Notes under the pieces: generated by a model
Database searches by the model: none
Seen by the model: the letters and a program-made list of their open reading frames with translations, nothing else
What the model was told of the DNA's origin: nothing
Shown: in pieces, positions 27,334 through 35,240 of the stretch
How the letters are laid out: each line of letters starts with the position of its first letter
Numbering within the stretch: the stretch's first letter is position 1
Assembly: GCA_020890945.1 (NCBI GenBank)
Contig: JAJHPK010000014.1
Location: 1 to 35,240, forward strand
DNA length: 35,240 nucleotides
Reading direction: 5' to 3'
From: Nitrosomonas sp.
Lineage (GTDB): Bacteria; Pseudomonadota; Gammaproteobacteria; Burkholderiales; Nitrosomonadaceae
Program-made: the position numbers and the translations under genes

Positions 27334-28107
27334 TCACAGGCGCACTTCGATACCATGTTGTTGCATATATTGCTTGGCTTGTTGCACGGTAAATTCGCCA
27401 TAATGAAAAATACTCGCTGCCAGCACAGCATCAGCATGGCCTTGTAGAATACCATCCACCAAATGATCAAGATTGCCAACACCGCCGCTGGCTATTACTG
27501 GAATACTGATTGCATCCGATACCGCACGTGTTAAGGCAATATCAAAACCGTTACGTGTTCCGTCCCGATCCATACTGGTAAGGAGAATTTCGCCCGCACC
27601 TAACGCTTGCATTTTTTTGGCCCATTCGATGGCGTCCAATCCCGTAGCTTTACGTCCGCCGTGAGTAAAGACCTCCCATCGAGGTATTTCATTAGGAGTA
27701 CTAACTTTTTTTGCATCGATTGCCACGACGATACATTGTGAACCATAATGATCGGCCGCATCAGCAATGAGTTGGGGGTTTAGGACTGCAGAGGTATTAA
27801 TGCTAACTTTATCAGCGCCAGCATTGAGCAGTCTGCGGATGTCTTCCACTTGCCGTACTCCACCCCCAACCGTCAACGGAATAAAGACCTGTGCGGCTAC
27901 TGCTTCAATGATGTGCAAAATTAAATCACGATCATCAGAGCTGGCGGTGATATCGAGAAAGGTCAGTTCGTCGGCACCTTGTTCATCATAGCGGCGCGAG
28001 ATTTCAACCGGATCTCCTGCATCGCGTAATTCAACAAAGTTGACACCTTTAACGACACGCCCATTAGTAACATCCAGGCATGGAATAATGCGTTTGGCAA
28101 GACTCAT
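27334..28107 (-). CDS. hisF: Imidazole glycerol phosphate synthase subunit HisF
   Basis: This 257-residue TIM barrel is the cyclase subunit that, fed ammonia by HisH, makes imidazole glycerol phosphate and AICAR. The catalytic Asp are in [18 protein letters not shown] (Asp11) and in VVAIDAKKV (Asp near 130). The phosphate-binding loops (VGGGVR, ASGGVG) are intact. It is 82 bp upstream of hisI and 86 bp downstream of hisA. Confidence 0.97.
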   Translation of the reverse strand: MSLAKRIIPCLDVTNGRVVKGVNFVELRDAGDPVEISRRYDEQGADELTFLDITASSDDRDLILHIIEAVAAQVFIPLTVGGGVRQVEDIRRLLNAGADKVSINTSAVLNPQLIADAADHYGSQCIVVAIDAKKVSTPNEIPRWEVFTHGGRKATGLDAIEWAKKMQALGAGEILLTSMDRDGTRNGFDIALTRAVSDAISIPVIASGGVGNLDHLVDGILQGHADAVLAASIFHYGEFTVQQAKQYMQQHGIEVRL

Positions 28108-28193
28108 TAAGAAAAAAAGAGGAATGTAGTTATAGTTATTATGAGGGTATTAAGAATGCTTGAACTGTAGAAGTATAGCAATAGAGTCAATAT

Positions 28194-28949
28194 TTAAGGG
28201 GCAATATTCGCAATACTAAGCTTATCAGCCAAAATTTGCGCTTCTTTGAAATCCAACGAACCTTCGTAGATAGCACGCCCGGTAATCGCACCGATAATCC
28301 CTTCCGATTCGATTTCACACAATTTGCGAACATCTTCAATATTGGTAATACCACCGCTGGCGATGACAGGTACGGTCAATTGTTTGGCCAGTTCGACGGT
28401 AGCATGTGTATTGACTCCGCTGAGCATGCCATCCCGACCAATGTCCGTGTAAATGATCGCTTCGATACCATAGTCTTCAAATTTTTTCGCTAGATCGACT
28501 ACATCGTGTCCTGTAATTTTCGACCATCCATCCACGGCAACTTTTCCTTCCTTGGCATCCAGACCAACCATGATTTGCCCTGGAAAAGCATAGCACGCAT
28601 CGTGTAGAAAGCCAGGAATTTTGATGGCGGCTGTGCCAATGATCATATAGCTGATGCCATCATCCAAGTAGCGTTCGATAGTATCTAAATCACGGATGCC
28701 TCCACCGAGTTGGATGGGGATTTGTCCATTGATGGCTTTAACGATATCTCGAATCGCCGGTTCGTTTTTTGGCTTACCCGCTAAAGCACCATTTAAATCA
28801 ACCAAATGCAGTCTTCTAGCGCCCTGGTTTAACCAGTGTGCTGCCATTTCATCGGGTTCTTTCGAGAATATAGTTGCGTCTTCCATAACGCCTTGTTTAA
28901 GACGAACACAATCACCGTCTTTAAGATCGATCGCTGGAATGATCAACAT
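28194..28949 (-). CDS. hisA: ProFAR isomerase
   Basis: This 251-residue TIM-barrel enzyme performs the Amadori rearrangement before the HisF/HisH step. Catalytic Asp8 is in IPAIDLKDG and a second in [20 protein letters not shown] and ASGGIT bind the phosphates. Same direction as the other his genes, 69 bp downstream of hisH. Confidence 0.96.
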   Translation of the reverse strand: MLIIPAIDLKDGDCVRLKQGVMEDATIFSKEPDEMAAHWLNQGARRLHLVDLNGALAGKPKNEPAIRDIVKAINGQIPIQLGGGIRDLDTIERYLDDGISYMIIGTAAIKIPGFLHDACYAFPGQIMVGLDAKEGKVAVDGWSKITGHDVVDLAKKFEDYGIEAIIYTDIGRDGMLSGVNTHATVELAKQLTVPVIASGGITNIEDVRKLCEIESEGIIGAITGRAIYEGSLDFKEAQILADKLSIANIAP

Positions 28950-29018
28950 GATTTAATCAAGATCAATGTATAAAAAGTACTCATTAATTTTAATAAATAT
29001 CAGAAAAATTGTTTTTGA

Positions 29019-29657
29019 TTACGGTATCCATCGCGAAAAATTTTGCAATAGCGTCAATCCGGCAGATTGACTTTTCTCAGGATGAAACTGTACCGCGAAA
29101 ATATTATTTTTGGCAACAGCACAGGTAAAAGGCATAGGATAGTGACTACGGCCAGCAATCGAAGCAGCATCAGGTGTTTCAACATAATAGCTGTGCACAA
29201 AATAAAACCGCGCATCGTCACGAATTCCTTCCCATAAAGGATGATCACTGGCTTGGTGAACCTGATTCCATCCCATATGCGGCACTTTTAATTTTTGTCC
29301 GTCGGTTGTTGTCATTAAAGGTTCAGGAAAATGAACGACTTTCCCAGGCAGAATATTAAAACCTTTAATATCGCCCTCCTCACTTTCTTCAAATAGCATT
29401 TGCAGCCCGAGGCAAATACCTAAAAAAGGCTTATGCTGCGCGGCTTTCACCACTGCTTGACGCAAACCACGGGTCTCGAGTTCTCGCATGCAATTACGCA
29501 TCGCGCCTTGCCCTGGCACTACGACACGTTGTGCTTTTTCGACCTCGCACGGATCATTCGTTACGACGATCGAAGCACTTGGAGCAACGTGTTCCAAGGC
29601 CTTATGAACGGAACGTAAATTGCCCATTCCGTAATCTACAATTGCTATATCAGTCAC
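29019..29657 (-). CDS. hisH: Imidazole glycerol phosphate synthase glutaminase subunit HisH
   Basis: This 212-residue class I glutamine amidotransferase supplies ammonia to HisF. The nucleophile is Cys82 in FLGICLGLQMLFE. The His/Glu pair is in AVQFHPEKSQ near the C-terminus. N-terminal VDYGMGNLRSVHKAL is characteristic. It is 18 bp downstream of hisB, so probably co-translated with it. Confidence 0.96.
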   Translation of the reverse strand: MTDIAIVDYGMGNLRSVHKALEHVAPSASIVVTNDPCEVEKAQRVVVPGQGAMRNCMRELETRGLRQAVVKAAQHKPFLGICLGLQMLFEESEEGDIKGFNILPGKVVHFPEPLMTTTDGQKLKVPHMGWNQVHQASDHPLWEGIRDDARFYFVHSYYVETPDAASIAGRSHYPMPFTCAVAKNNIFAVQFHPEKSQSAGLTLLQNFSRWIP

Positions 29658-29675
29658 GATGCATCTTTTAAATTT

Positions 29676-30263
29676 TTATAAACTGCCCTTGGTCGATGGA
29701 ATGACTCCTGACATGGCAGGATCATGTTCTATTGCAACACGCAAAGCCCGGCCAAAAGCTTTGAAAACGGTTTCTGCTTGATGATGAGCGTTTCGCCCAC
29801 ACAAATTGTCGATGTGCAATGTCACCAAGGCATGATTCACGAAACCCTGAAAAAACTCTTGCATCAAATCGACATCAAAATCGCCAATCCGGGCACGAGA
29901 GAAATTTACGTTGAACACCAATCCTGGACGTCCTGATAAATCAATGACAACTCGCGACAAAGCTTCATCGAGCGGAACATATGCGTGGCCATAGCGGCGC
30001 AAACCCTTTTTGTCTCCGGCTGCTTTTGCAAACGCTTGACCTAATGAAATACCAATATCTTCCACAGTGTGATGCGCATCGATATGCAAATCACCACTTG
30101 CGATTATCTCGAGATCAATCAAGCCATGACGGACAATTTGGTCGAGCATGTGATCCAAAAAAGGCACGCCCGACTGCAATGTCGATTGTCCTGTTCCGTC
30201 GAGATTCAAATTAACGCTGATTTGGGTTTCCAGCGTATTTCTTGTGACCTGAGCTTGGCGCAT
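29676..30263 (-). CDS. hisB: Imidazoleglycerol-phosphate dehydratase
   Basis: This 195-residue manganese enzyme dehydrates imidazole glycerol phosphate. The metal-binding repeats [24 protein letters not shown] and the later [21 protein letters not shown] are present. It is the single-function form; the histidinol-phosphatase half found in enteric HisB is absent, so that activity must lie elsewhere. It is 66 bp downstream of hisC. Confidence 0.96.
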   Translation of the reverse strand: MRQAQVTRNTLETQISVNLNLDGTGQSTLQSGVPFLDHMLDQIVRHGLIDLEIIASGDLHIDAHHTVEDIGISLGQAFAKAAGDKKGLRRYGHAYVPLDEALSRVVIDLSGRPGLVFNVNFSRARIGDFDVDLMQEFFQGFVNHALVTLHIDNLCGRNAHHQAETVFKAFGRALRVAIEHDPAMSGVIPSTKGSL

Positions 30264-30329
30264 AATGCGTTAGAAAATAATCTGAGATGTGAAAAATGTG
30301 GAATACGTTGGCGATATCGAAGTAATCTA

Positions 30330-31415
30330 TTAGGCTATTTCGCTGATTATAGTATGCAATGCTTTACAAAACTGTGTGTTTTCTTCAGGTGTTCCTACCG
30401 TAACTCGTAAGCAGTTTTCTAACGATGGATGAGTTCCATTCAGATTTTTTATCAATATACAACGTTGTTTCAAAGATTGAAATACCTTATCTGCATTTTT
30501 TATACGAAACAGAATGAAATTGGCAGACGATGGGAATACTTCGGTGCCCTCCAAGGCACTCAAATAATTGCTAACTTTAGTGCGCTCTACTTTGATGGCC
30601 TCAGCTTGCTGCGATAAAATATCGGTATGATGCAAAACGCTTTCTGCGATCAATTGCGTCATAGTACCGATATTGTAGGGTAAACGTATTTTTTCAAAAT
30701 GTTGCAGCCACTGTGTGCGTCCTATCAATAATCCCAGTCGTAAACCCGCTAGCCCAACTTTAGACAATGTACGCATTAGCAATACATTGGCAAATCGATC
30801 CAACTGATGAATCATGCTGGTATCGGCAAAGGCATGATAAGCCTCATCAATCACTACAATACCGGAACTTGCAGCAAGAATTTGTAGAATAGCGTCGGCA
30901 TCAAATAGATTACCCGTTGGATTATTGGGATAGGCCAGAAAAATCACTGCTGGTTGATGTTTTTCAATTGCCGTCAGCATGGCTTCAAGGTCCAAATTAA
31001 AATCTTTTTTTAGCGGCACGCCCACATATTGAATACTGGCAAAAGTTGCAATCATACGAAACATTACAAAAGCAGGCTCGACACTCATCAATACTGCGCC
31101 AGGTTTGGCAACCGCCATTGCAATCATCTGAATGATTTCATCCGAACCATTACCCAATAAAATAGCCATCTCATCGGAGATTCCCAAATTACGGCGTAGA
31201 ATTTGTTTTAACGCACTTGCGCTGGCATCCGGATAGCGATTGATGGACGCGTTTTCTGCTAACCCTGCGATGTCTTTACGAAGCTGCAAGGGTAAAGGAT
31301 AAGGATTCTCCATCGCGTCCAGCTTGATCATCCCGGTTGCTGGCGGCACATGATAGGCCGAGAGCGAAAGAATCTCAGAGCGGATTAGTTGTTCAGGCGT
31401 AAAAGAATTAGACAT
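30330..31415 (-). CDS. hisC: Histidinol-phosphate aminotransferase
   Basis: This PLP enzyme of about 361 residues makes histidinol phosphate. The cofactor Lys is in [16 protein letters not shown], with AYPNNPTGN and [10 protein letters not shown] binding PLP. A GTG at 31427 would add four residues; ATG 31415 is preferred because GTGAG lies eight bases before it. First his gene in this run; hisG and hisD are not in the window. The 113 bp before the frame, up to midA, hold the likely promoter. Confidence 0.95.
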   Translation of the reverse strand: MSNSFTPEQLIRSEILSLSAYHVPPATGMIKLDAMENPYPLPLQLRKDIAGLAENASINRYPDASASALKQILRRNLGISDEMAILLGNGSDEIIQMIAMAVAKPGAVLMSVEPAFVMFRMIATFASIQYVGVPLKKDFNLDLEAMLTAIEKHQPAVIFLAYPNNPTGNLFDADAILQILAASSGIVVIDEAYHAFADTSMIHQLDRFANVLLMRTLSKVGLAGLRLGLLIGRTQWLQHFEKIRLPYNIGTMTQLIAESVLHHTDILSQQAEAIKVERTKVSNYLSALEGTEVFPSSANFILFRIKNADKVFQSLKQRCILIKNLNGTHPSLENCLRVTVGTPEENTQFCKALHTIISEIA

Positions 31416-31540
31416 TGAAGTACTCACTTACTTTTAATGTGAGCTTATATCGATAAAAAAATCAGATCGGTTTCAGATTTCTGTTGGTTGTTATTTGTTA
31501 TTTGTTATAAGAGATAGCTTGTTTTAGATTGTCATTGCAT

Positions 31541-32737
31541 TCATAGTAATCGACTTCGATCACCGCTATTAAATCCAATCAATGACTCTGGGATATTTTT
31601 GCTAAATGCAATTGCTTTAAATAATTCTCCCATTTCTGCAGGACTGACCAATTTTTGCAATTGATTCGCCTGAGCCAAATAATTCACACTATTCGGCGCA
31701 GCGGATTGTATCAAAACTTCCGTGATACCGCAGTTCATCAAAAAATGTGCCTGCGTAGTATACCCCATTAAATCAAGTCCATTACTATTTGCTATGTCAG
31801 TAATCGCACTGAAATCGACATGACTGGTAATATCCTGCAATCCGGGCAAATAAAAAGGATCGTCGTGTACATGATGGCGATAGTGACACATCAAAGTACC
31901 TTGATGACGTTGCGGATGATAGTATTCGCCACTTCCAAAACCATAGTCGATTAGTAAGATTAATCCTTGTTGTAAAATCTGCGCCAAGCTTTTAATAAAA
32001 TACCGTGCGGATAGATTGATTTCGCTCACATAGTGTTGAGCAAAGCTGCCCCAATCAGTTTCAGCCGTAACGATTGGTAACAATTGTTGTGCTGCCTGAA
32101 GCAAATCAACGTTCTGAATGGAACGATCTTGCCAACCAAAGCGATCTTTATCCCAGATAACGCCCCGTTCCAAAATTTGACTCTGCTGCCAAACCACCAA
32201 ATGGACAGGCATTGCATCCAGCACTTCATTGGCCAGAATCACGCCTTGAAACTGGGCTGGCAATTCATGTAACCATTCGATGCGAGAAAATAAATGAGGT
32301 ATTTGCTCCGATAACCATATTTTTTGACGTTCGCGAAGTTCGGCGCTCACTTCGAGAATTAGGTATTTGTCTGGCAATTGATCAAGCTGTTCTAATGCCA
32401 ACAGAATATCGAATGCCAATTTTCCTGAACCAGCACCAAATTCGAGAATTTGATACGAATGCATTTGCTTGGCTATTTGCATGACTTGCCGTGCTATTGC
32501 ACGCCCAAACAACGAAGAGATTTCCGGCGCAGTGACAAAATCCCCAGCTTCTCCCAATTTAGTTGCGCCGCCATTGTAGTAACCCAACTCTGGCGAATAC
32601 AGCGCTAGATTCATGAATTGCTCAAACGGTATCCAGCCTCCTGCATTATGAATTGCTTCCCGAATTGCTAAGGTTAATTGATGGCAATTTGCCAGTGCGA
32701 TTTCACTGGCCGGTGGCAAATTAATTTGTAAAGACAT
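31541..32737 (-). CDS. SAM-dependent methyltransferase, MidA/NDUFAF7 family
   Basis: This protein of about 398 residues is a Rossmann-fold methyltransferase related to mitochondrial NDUFAF7, which methylates an arginine of respiratory complex I. SAM-binding motif LEFGAGSGKLAFD (about 95-107). Family marks are FMNLALYSPELGYY, GDFVTAPEISSLFGRAIARQ, LANEVLDAMPVH and IDYGFGSGEYYHPQR. The bacterial target is not certain. ATG 32737 is preferred over TTG 32740. Divergent from the pteridine reductase gene, a common pairing in betaproteobacteria. Confidence 0.9.
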   Translation of the reverse strand: MSLQINLPPASEIALANCHQLTLAIREAIHNAGGWIPFEQFMNLALYSPELGYYNGGATKLGEAGDFVTAPEISSLFGRAIARQVMQIAKQMHSYQILEFGAGSGKLAFDILLALEQLDQLPDKYLILEVSAELRERQKIWLSEQIPHLFSRIEWLHELPAQFQGVILANEVLDAMPVHLVVWQQSQILERGVIWDKDRFGWQDRSIQNVDLLQAAQQLLPIVTAETDWGSFAQHYVSEINLSARYFIKSLAQILQQGLILLIDYGFGSGEYYHPQRHQGTLMCHYRHHVHDDPFYLPGLQDITSHVDFSAITDIANSNGLDLMGYTTQAHFLMNCGITEVLIQSAAPNSVNYLAQANQLQKLVSPAEMGELFKAIAFSKNIPESLIGFNSGDRSRLL

Positions 32738-32833
32738 CAAATCTGCTTGTTTATGGTAAATTTTAGAAAAATTCTTTATCGATGCCGTATTAGTTTAACA
32801 GGTCGTCCCAAGAAATCGACCAGGGAGTTAAGT

Positions 32834-33574
32834 GTGCAAAACAAAGTGATATTGGTTACAGGTGGAGCAAAGCGGCTAGGGTCAGCAATTTGCCGTCGAT
32901 TACATGCACGCGGAGCAAAATTGGTCGTGCATTTTCGTTCTTCAAACGCGGCAGCCAAAGCGCTACAAAACGAACTAAATCAACAACGTGCCAATTCCGT
33001 TGCGCTAGCGCAAGCTGATTTACTGGATCATAAACAATTGTCTGGATTGATCGAAACCGCAGTGCAACATTTTGGACAATTGGATGGCCTGGTTAATAAC
33101 GCCTCCAGTTTTTTTGCAACCCCATTAGGCGAATGCTCATCCGAAGATTGGAATGATCTCATCGGCAGTAATTTACGTGCTCCGCTGTTTTTGTCGCAAG
33201 CCGCCGCACCGCATTTGAGAAAACAACAGGGTTGCATCGTCAATATCGTTGATATTCATACCGAACGTCCTTTAAAGGATTACGTCATTTACAACGCAGC
33301 CAAAGGTGGCTTGCAATCATTGACGCGTTCGCTAGCGGTCGAAATGGCGCCTGAAGTACGCGTTAATGGCGTATCACCAGGCCCCATTCTATGGCCCGAA
33401 GCCGGAAAATGGACGAATGAAGCTGAACGACAAGAAACCATTGCGGGAACTTTATTAAAGCGCTGCGGTGAACCCGATGACATTGCCAAAACGGTATCCT
33501 TTCTCATCGCGGACGCACCCTACATTACCGGGCAAATCATTGCCGTGGATGGAGGAAGAAGCATTCACTTGTAA
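32834..33574 (+). CDS. Pteridine reductase-type short-chain dehydrogenase
   Basis: This NADPH-dependent oxidoreductase of about 246 residues is expected to reduce dihydrobiopterin or dihydrofolate-like pterins. The cofactor loop TGGAKRLG has the Arg/Lys typical of the pteridine-reductase branch. NNASSFFATPLG, the catalytic YNAAK and SPGPILWPE are also characteristic. I chose the GTG at 32834 as start: AGGGAG lies six bases before it and the protein then begins MQNKVILVTGG. The upstream frame to 32747 looks like leader sequence and overlaps the midA promoter region. Confidence 0.88.
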   Translation: MQNKVILVTGGAKRLGSAICRRLHARGAKLVVHFRSSNAAAKALQNELNQQRANSVALAQADLLDHKQLSGLIETAVQHFGQLDGLVNNASSFFATPLGECSSEDWNDLIGSNLRAPLFLSQAAAPHLRKQQGCIVNIVDIHTERPLKDYVIYNAAKGGLQSLTRSLAVEMAPEVRVNGVSPGPILWPEAGKWTNEAERQETIAGTLLKRCGEPDDIAKTVSFLIADAPYITGQIIAVDGGRSIHL

Positions 33575-33893
33575 GGTGCTGGTATTTTAAATACAGGAAT
33601 GACACAGCACATTAACTTAATGATTCACAATGTTTTTGAACGATACTACTTGTCGCAATTTATAGGCCGCCTGATTTCATTTCAAAAGCAGTCGATGCTT
33701 TTAACTGCAGTATACCATCGCTATAGCACTAATCCGCCCTAGCGGTTTTAACGGTTAGCTTTCTGTTATAGATTGGATATCTTTGCAAAATCACACGTAG
33801 CTCTTGTTTCACTGTAACTCTGGGTTTATTAGTAAGTTTTCAAAGTATTTTTCAGCTATTTTCTGTAGTGAGCAGAAAACATCACCTTAAACT
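33575..33893. other. Gene-free stretch after the pteridine reductase
   Basis: No gene is recognised in these 319 bases. A perfect hairpin AAAAGCA-GTCGA-TGCTTTT at 33684-33702 and a short CCGC-CCTA-GCGG hairpin followed by TTTT near 33732 could end transcription of the reductase. The remainder is AT-rich and shows no reading frame. Confidence 0.5.
33684..33702. terminator. Hairpin, possible terminator
   Basis: Seven-base perfect arms AAAAGCA and TGCTTTT around GTCGA, about 110 bp after the pteridine reductase stop. The 3' arm supplies a T-run on either strand, so it could work both ways. Stem is AT-rich and therefore weak. Confidence 0.4.
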
Positions 33894-33920
33894 TGTAAGA
33901 AGCCTCAGGTTTGTTTACAG
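33894..33920 (+). repeat. Left terminal inverted repeat of IS481 copy 2
   Basis: The 27-bp end begins TGTAAGAAGCCTC and finishes GTTTACAG. It pairs with the end at 34699-34725 at its outer seven and inner eight bases, and matches the corresponding end of copy 1 near 13658-13686. Confidence 0.7.
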
Positions 33921-34698
33921 AAAGGTTGATTAAAATAAGTGGTGAGTATTTCTTAAGGAGTAGCATTATTCAAACCTTTATGGGGTTTCACAGTATTGTA
34001 GAAGTTAATGAAATGCAATAGCTGAATACGCCTATCAGCGTTGTCTTTAAAGAAAATTTGACTGTGTCACATATTCATTAGTGTGTGGATAACTCGCTCC
34101 GCTTTACCGTTGGTTTACGGACGATTGACGCGGGTAAACTTCTGACACGATACCATGTAGCCTGCAAACCGTGACGAAAGCATGATCGCTGGTTCCTTTA
34201 AATTCGGTGCCGTCGTCGAAGTAAGCGCAGTCGATCTGATAAGGCATTTGGCGATGACGGTGCTTATGAGAAAGCAAGCCGCGCTGTGCTAGATTTTATG
34301 GGGAAAGATATCGGCATAAATTCCTTGGAGAAATCATCGATAGTCACAAACAAATACTCACGAGGTTCATTGACGGATTGCCTTTTCAGCAAGGGAAATC
34401 GTTTGGTATCGAAATGAACCGACTCACCCCCGATAAGATTTGTTATAGCACTTAGCTTAGCGCTTGAGACCGTACTATAACGTCTTGAACCGTTGATTGG
34501 TAATGTCACGCGAGGTAAATTCCTGGGGTCTGGTGGGTTTTGTTACGTTATAAATCGGGCCGGCTCACACTGAAGCGTTTCGCCAAGTGCGTCACCTTTC
34601 GCAACCGGGTTTGATAAATTCGCCAGATTTCCCGGCGGTCTAATAAAATTAAGCGAGTGCGTTTGTGTATATTCATGTACAGTATTCTCTTAAAAATA

Positions 34699-34725
34699 CT
34701 GTAAACAACGCTACGAACTCTTACA
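34699..34725 (-). repeat. Right terminal inverted repeat of IS481 copy 2
   Basis: Read on the minus strand it begins TGTAAGAGTTCG and finishes TTGTTTACAG, mirroring the left end. The TAA inside its outer TGTAAG serves as the stop of the shifted micro-ORF that enters from the right. Confidence 0.7.
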
Positions 34726-34911
34726 CCACTACCTTATGCAATCTAGTGCTAGCAGTAAAATTTGCTATTTCACTTAGTTGCTCAGTAGTAAGTTTTTTGG
34801 CACGAACTTTTCTGTCCTTCAGTCGCCTTTTTTCTTCTCTTCTTCAGGTGAAATTGCTATTGACCCGTCACCAATAGCCACATCAATATTTAGTTTAACT
34901 GATTGATTCAT
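34721..34911 (-). pseudogene. Small unknown ORF split by an A6 run, abutting the IS end
   Basis: From ATG 34911 the frame reads MNQSVKLNIDVAIGDGSIAI, SPEEEKKKGD and stops at TGA 34819-34821. A run of six A (34828-34833) lies just before. Moving back one base there continues into RRLKDRKVRAKKL, TTEQLSEIANFTASTRLHK and ends at a TAA inside the IS inverted repeat (34721-34723). The joined product would be about 63 charged residues; I do not recognise it. Either the gene suffered a one-base change in the A-run, or frameshifting or transcript slippage at the run makes the longer form. An ATG at 34917 adds two residues. No good ribosome binding site. Confidence 0.4.
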
Positions 34912-35027
34912 ATACATTTTCTAGATCGTTTATTTATACCGATATGATAGCATTGATGTAAACAAGTTCAAACTAAGCAAATTTCAAACTGAGACATTAC
35001 CCAAATTCATCTAAAATTTATGATTTT

Positions 35028-35045
35028 CAATCACGCTCGTGATTG
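35028..35045. promoter_or_regulatory. Palindrome upstream of the fmdB-like gene
   Basis: CAATCACG and CGTGATTG form perfect eight-base arms with two bases between. It lies just ahead of the -35 region of the predicted promoter, a place suited to an activator or repressor site. No regulator can be named. Confidence 0.4.
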
Positions 35046-35050
35046 TTATA

Positions 35051-35080
35051 TTCATAAAGTTTTGTTTGCTAAGTTATAAT
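35051..35080 (+). promoter_or_regulatory. Predicted sigma-70 promoter for the fmdB-like gene
   Basis: The -10 is a perfect TATAAT at 35075-35080. A -35 of TTCATA (four of six matches) lies 18 bases upstream at 35051-35056. Transcription would start near 35087, about 27 bases before the ATG. Confidence 0.55.
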
Positions 35081-35113
35081 CGCTGGCTTCTCAATACCAT
35101 TGATGGGTGGTTT

Positions 35114-35240
35114 ATGCCTATATACGAATATCTTTGCAATTCTTGTGGCGCGGAGAAAGAGCATTTACAGAAGATCAGTGATGCGCCGATAGCCGTGTGC
35201 CCTGTTTGTGGCAGCAGCAATTACATTAAGCGCATTTCTG
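35114..35240 (+). CDS. FmdB-family zinc-ribbon protein (5' part)
   Basis: Forty-two codons are visible before the window ends. MPIYEYLCNSCGAEKE and CPVCGSSN give the two CxxC knuckles of the FmdB/putative regulatory zinc ribbon, with the usual spacing. In betaproteobacteria this small gene commonly precedes a DUF502 membrane protein and aspS, but that cannot be checked here. Start ATG 35114 is preceded by GGGTGG. Function is poorly known. Confidence 0.88.
   Translation, partial: MPIYEYLCNSCGAEKEHLQKISDAPIAVCPVCGSSNYIKRIS

Larger units (their letters stand above)
33894..34725 (-). mobile_element. Decayed IS481-family element, copy 2, with both terminal repeats
   Basis: Terminal inverted repeats are visible at 33894-33920 and 34699-34725. 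Both read TGTAAGA at the outer end and GTTTACAG at the inner end. The transposase reads on the minus strand from ATG 34676 (MNIHKRTRL, DRREIWRIYQTR, then a helix-turn-helix), through FDTKRFPLLK, YLFVTIDDFSKE and GTEFKGTSDHAFV to RRIQLLHFINF and KPHKGLNNATP. Several stops and frameshifts break it. In the DDE motif, the usual SDNGTEFKG reads FDDGTEFKG. At 832 bp it is nearly full length but dead. It has the same orientation as copy 1. A clean target duplication is not visible (left AAACT, right CCACT). Confidence 0.85.

Noticed and set aside
13658-34725. Composite transposon carrying the 20-kb block
   Set aside because: The cargo is core housekeeping genes in a typical betaproteobacterial order and both IS copies are decayed; independent insertion is simpler.
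33885-34736. ACCTTA on both sides of IS copy 2 as target duplication
   Set aside because: The two hexamers are not immediately next to the inverted repeats (4 and 5 bases away), so they are likely chance.
1-35240. CRISPR array, prophage, tRNA or rRNA genes
   Set aside because: I saw no regularly spaced repeats, phage structural genes, cloverleaf-like sequences or rRNA stretches on either strand.

Overview
The window is AT-rich bacterial chromosome. Gene content and order point to a betaproteobacterium, most likely Nitrosomonas-like. The reasons are the his–hinT–tatABC order, a MidA-type methyltransferase divergent from a pteridine reductase, a split hisI/hisE, group III truncated haemoglobin, and the protein flavour in general. 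The genus is an inference; no rRNA or marker gene is present.

Layout. (1) 1-1330: the C-terminal tail of a probable transposase, a 315-bp gene-free stretch, rpmE (ribosomal protein L31), a small cupin and an acyl-carrier-protein-like gene whose starts abut head to head. (2) 1381-6804, minus strand: a metal-handling block made of a ZnuD-like TonB-dependent receptor, a Cu+/Ag+ P1B ATPase and a small membrane protein. A 22-bp near-perfect palindrome lies upstream of the receptor. (3) 6983-13500: signalling genes. These are a hybrid histidine kinase, a TPR/TatT-like exported protein, a CobC-like histidine phosphatase and an HDOD protein. A convergent CHASE2 adenylate/guanylate cyclase follows, interrupted by one in-frame amber codon. 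(4) 13501-14769: an insertion-sequence graveyard with a decayed IS481-family transposase and the tail of an IS3-family one. (5) 14770-24496: ffh, a CcsA/YpjD-like haem/cytochrome assembly protein, an SH3 lipoprotein, a Cache-HAMP-GGDEF diguanylate cyclase, truncated haemoglobin, ispH, a divergent DAHP synthase, a YdjM-family membrane protein and an exported protein. (6) 24601-31415, minus strand: hisC-hisB-hisH-hisA-hisF-hisI-hisE-hinT-tatA-tatB-tatC. This is one closely packed transcription direction joining histidine synthesis to twin-arginine export. (7) 31541-33574: midA and, divergently, a pteridine reductase. (8) 33894-34725: a second decayed IS481 copy with both terminal inverted repeats, then a broken or frameshifted micro-gene, then a promoter and the start of an FmdB-family zinc-ribbon gene cut by the window end.

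Most of the window is ordinary housekeeping sequence. I did not find a convincing new multi-gene system. The items most worth a second look are the single amber codon splitting the CHASE2 cyclase, the small ORF with an A6 frameshift run whose stop codon lies inside the IS inverted repeat, the palindrome ahead of the metal receptor, and the DAHP synthase with an altered metal-ligand motif.
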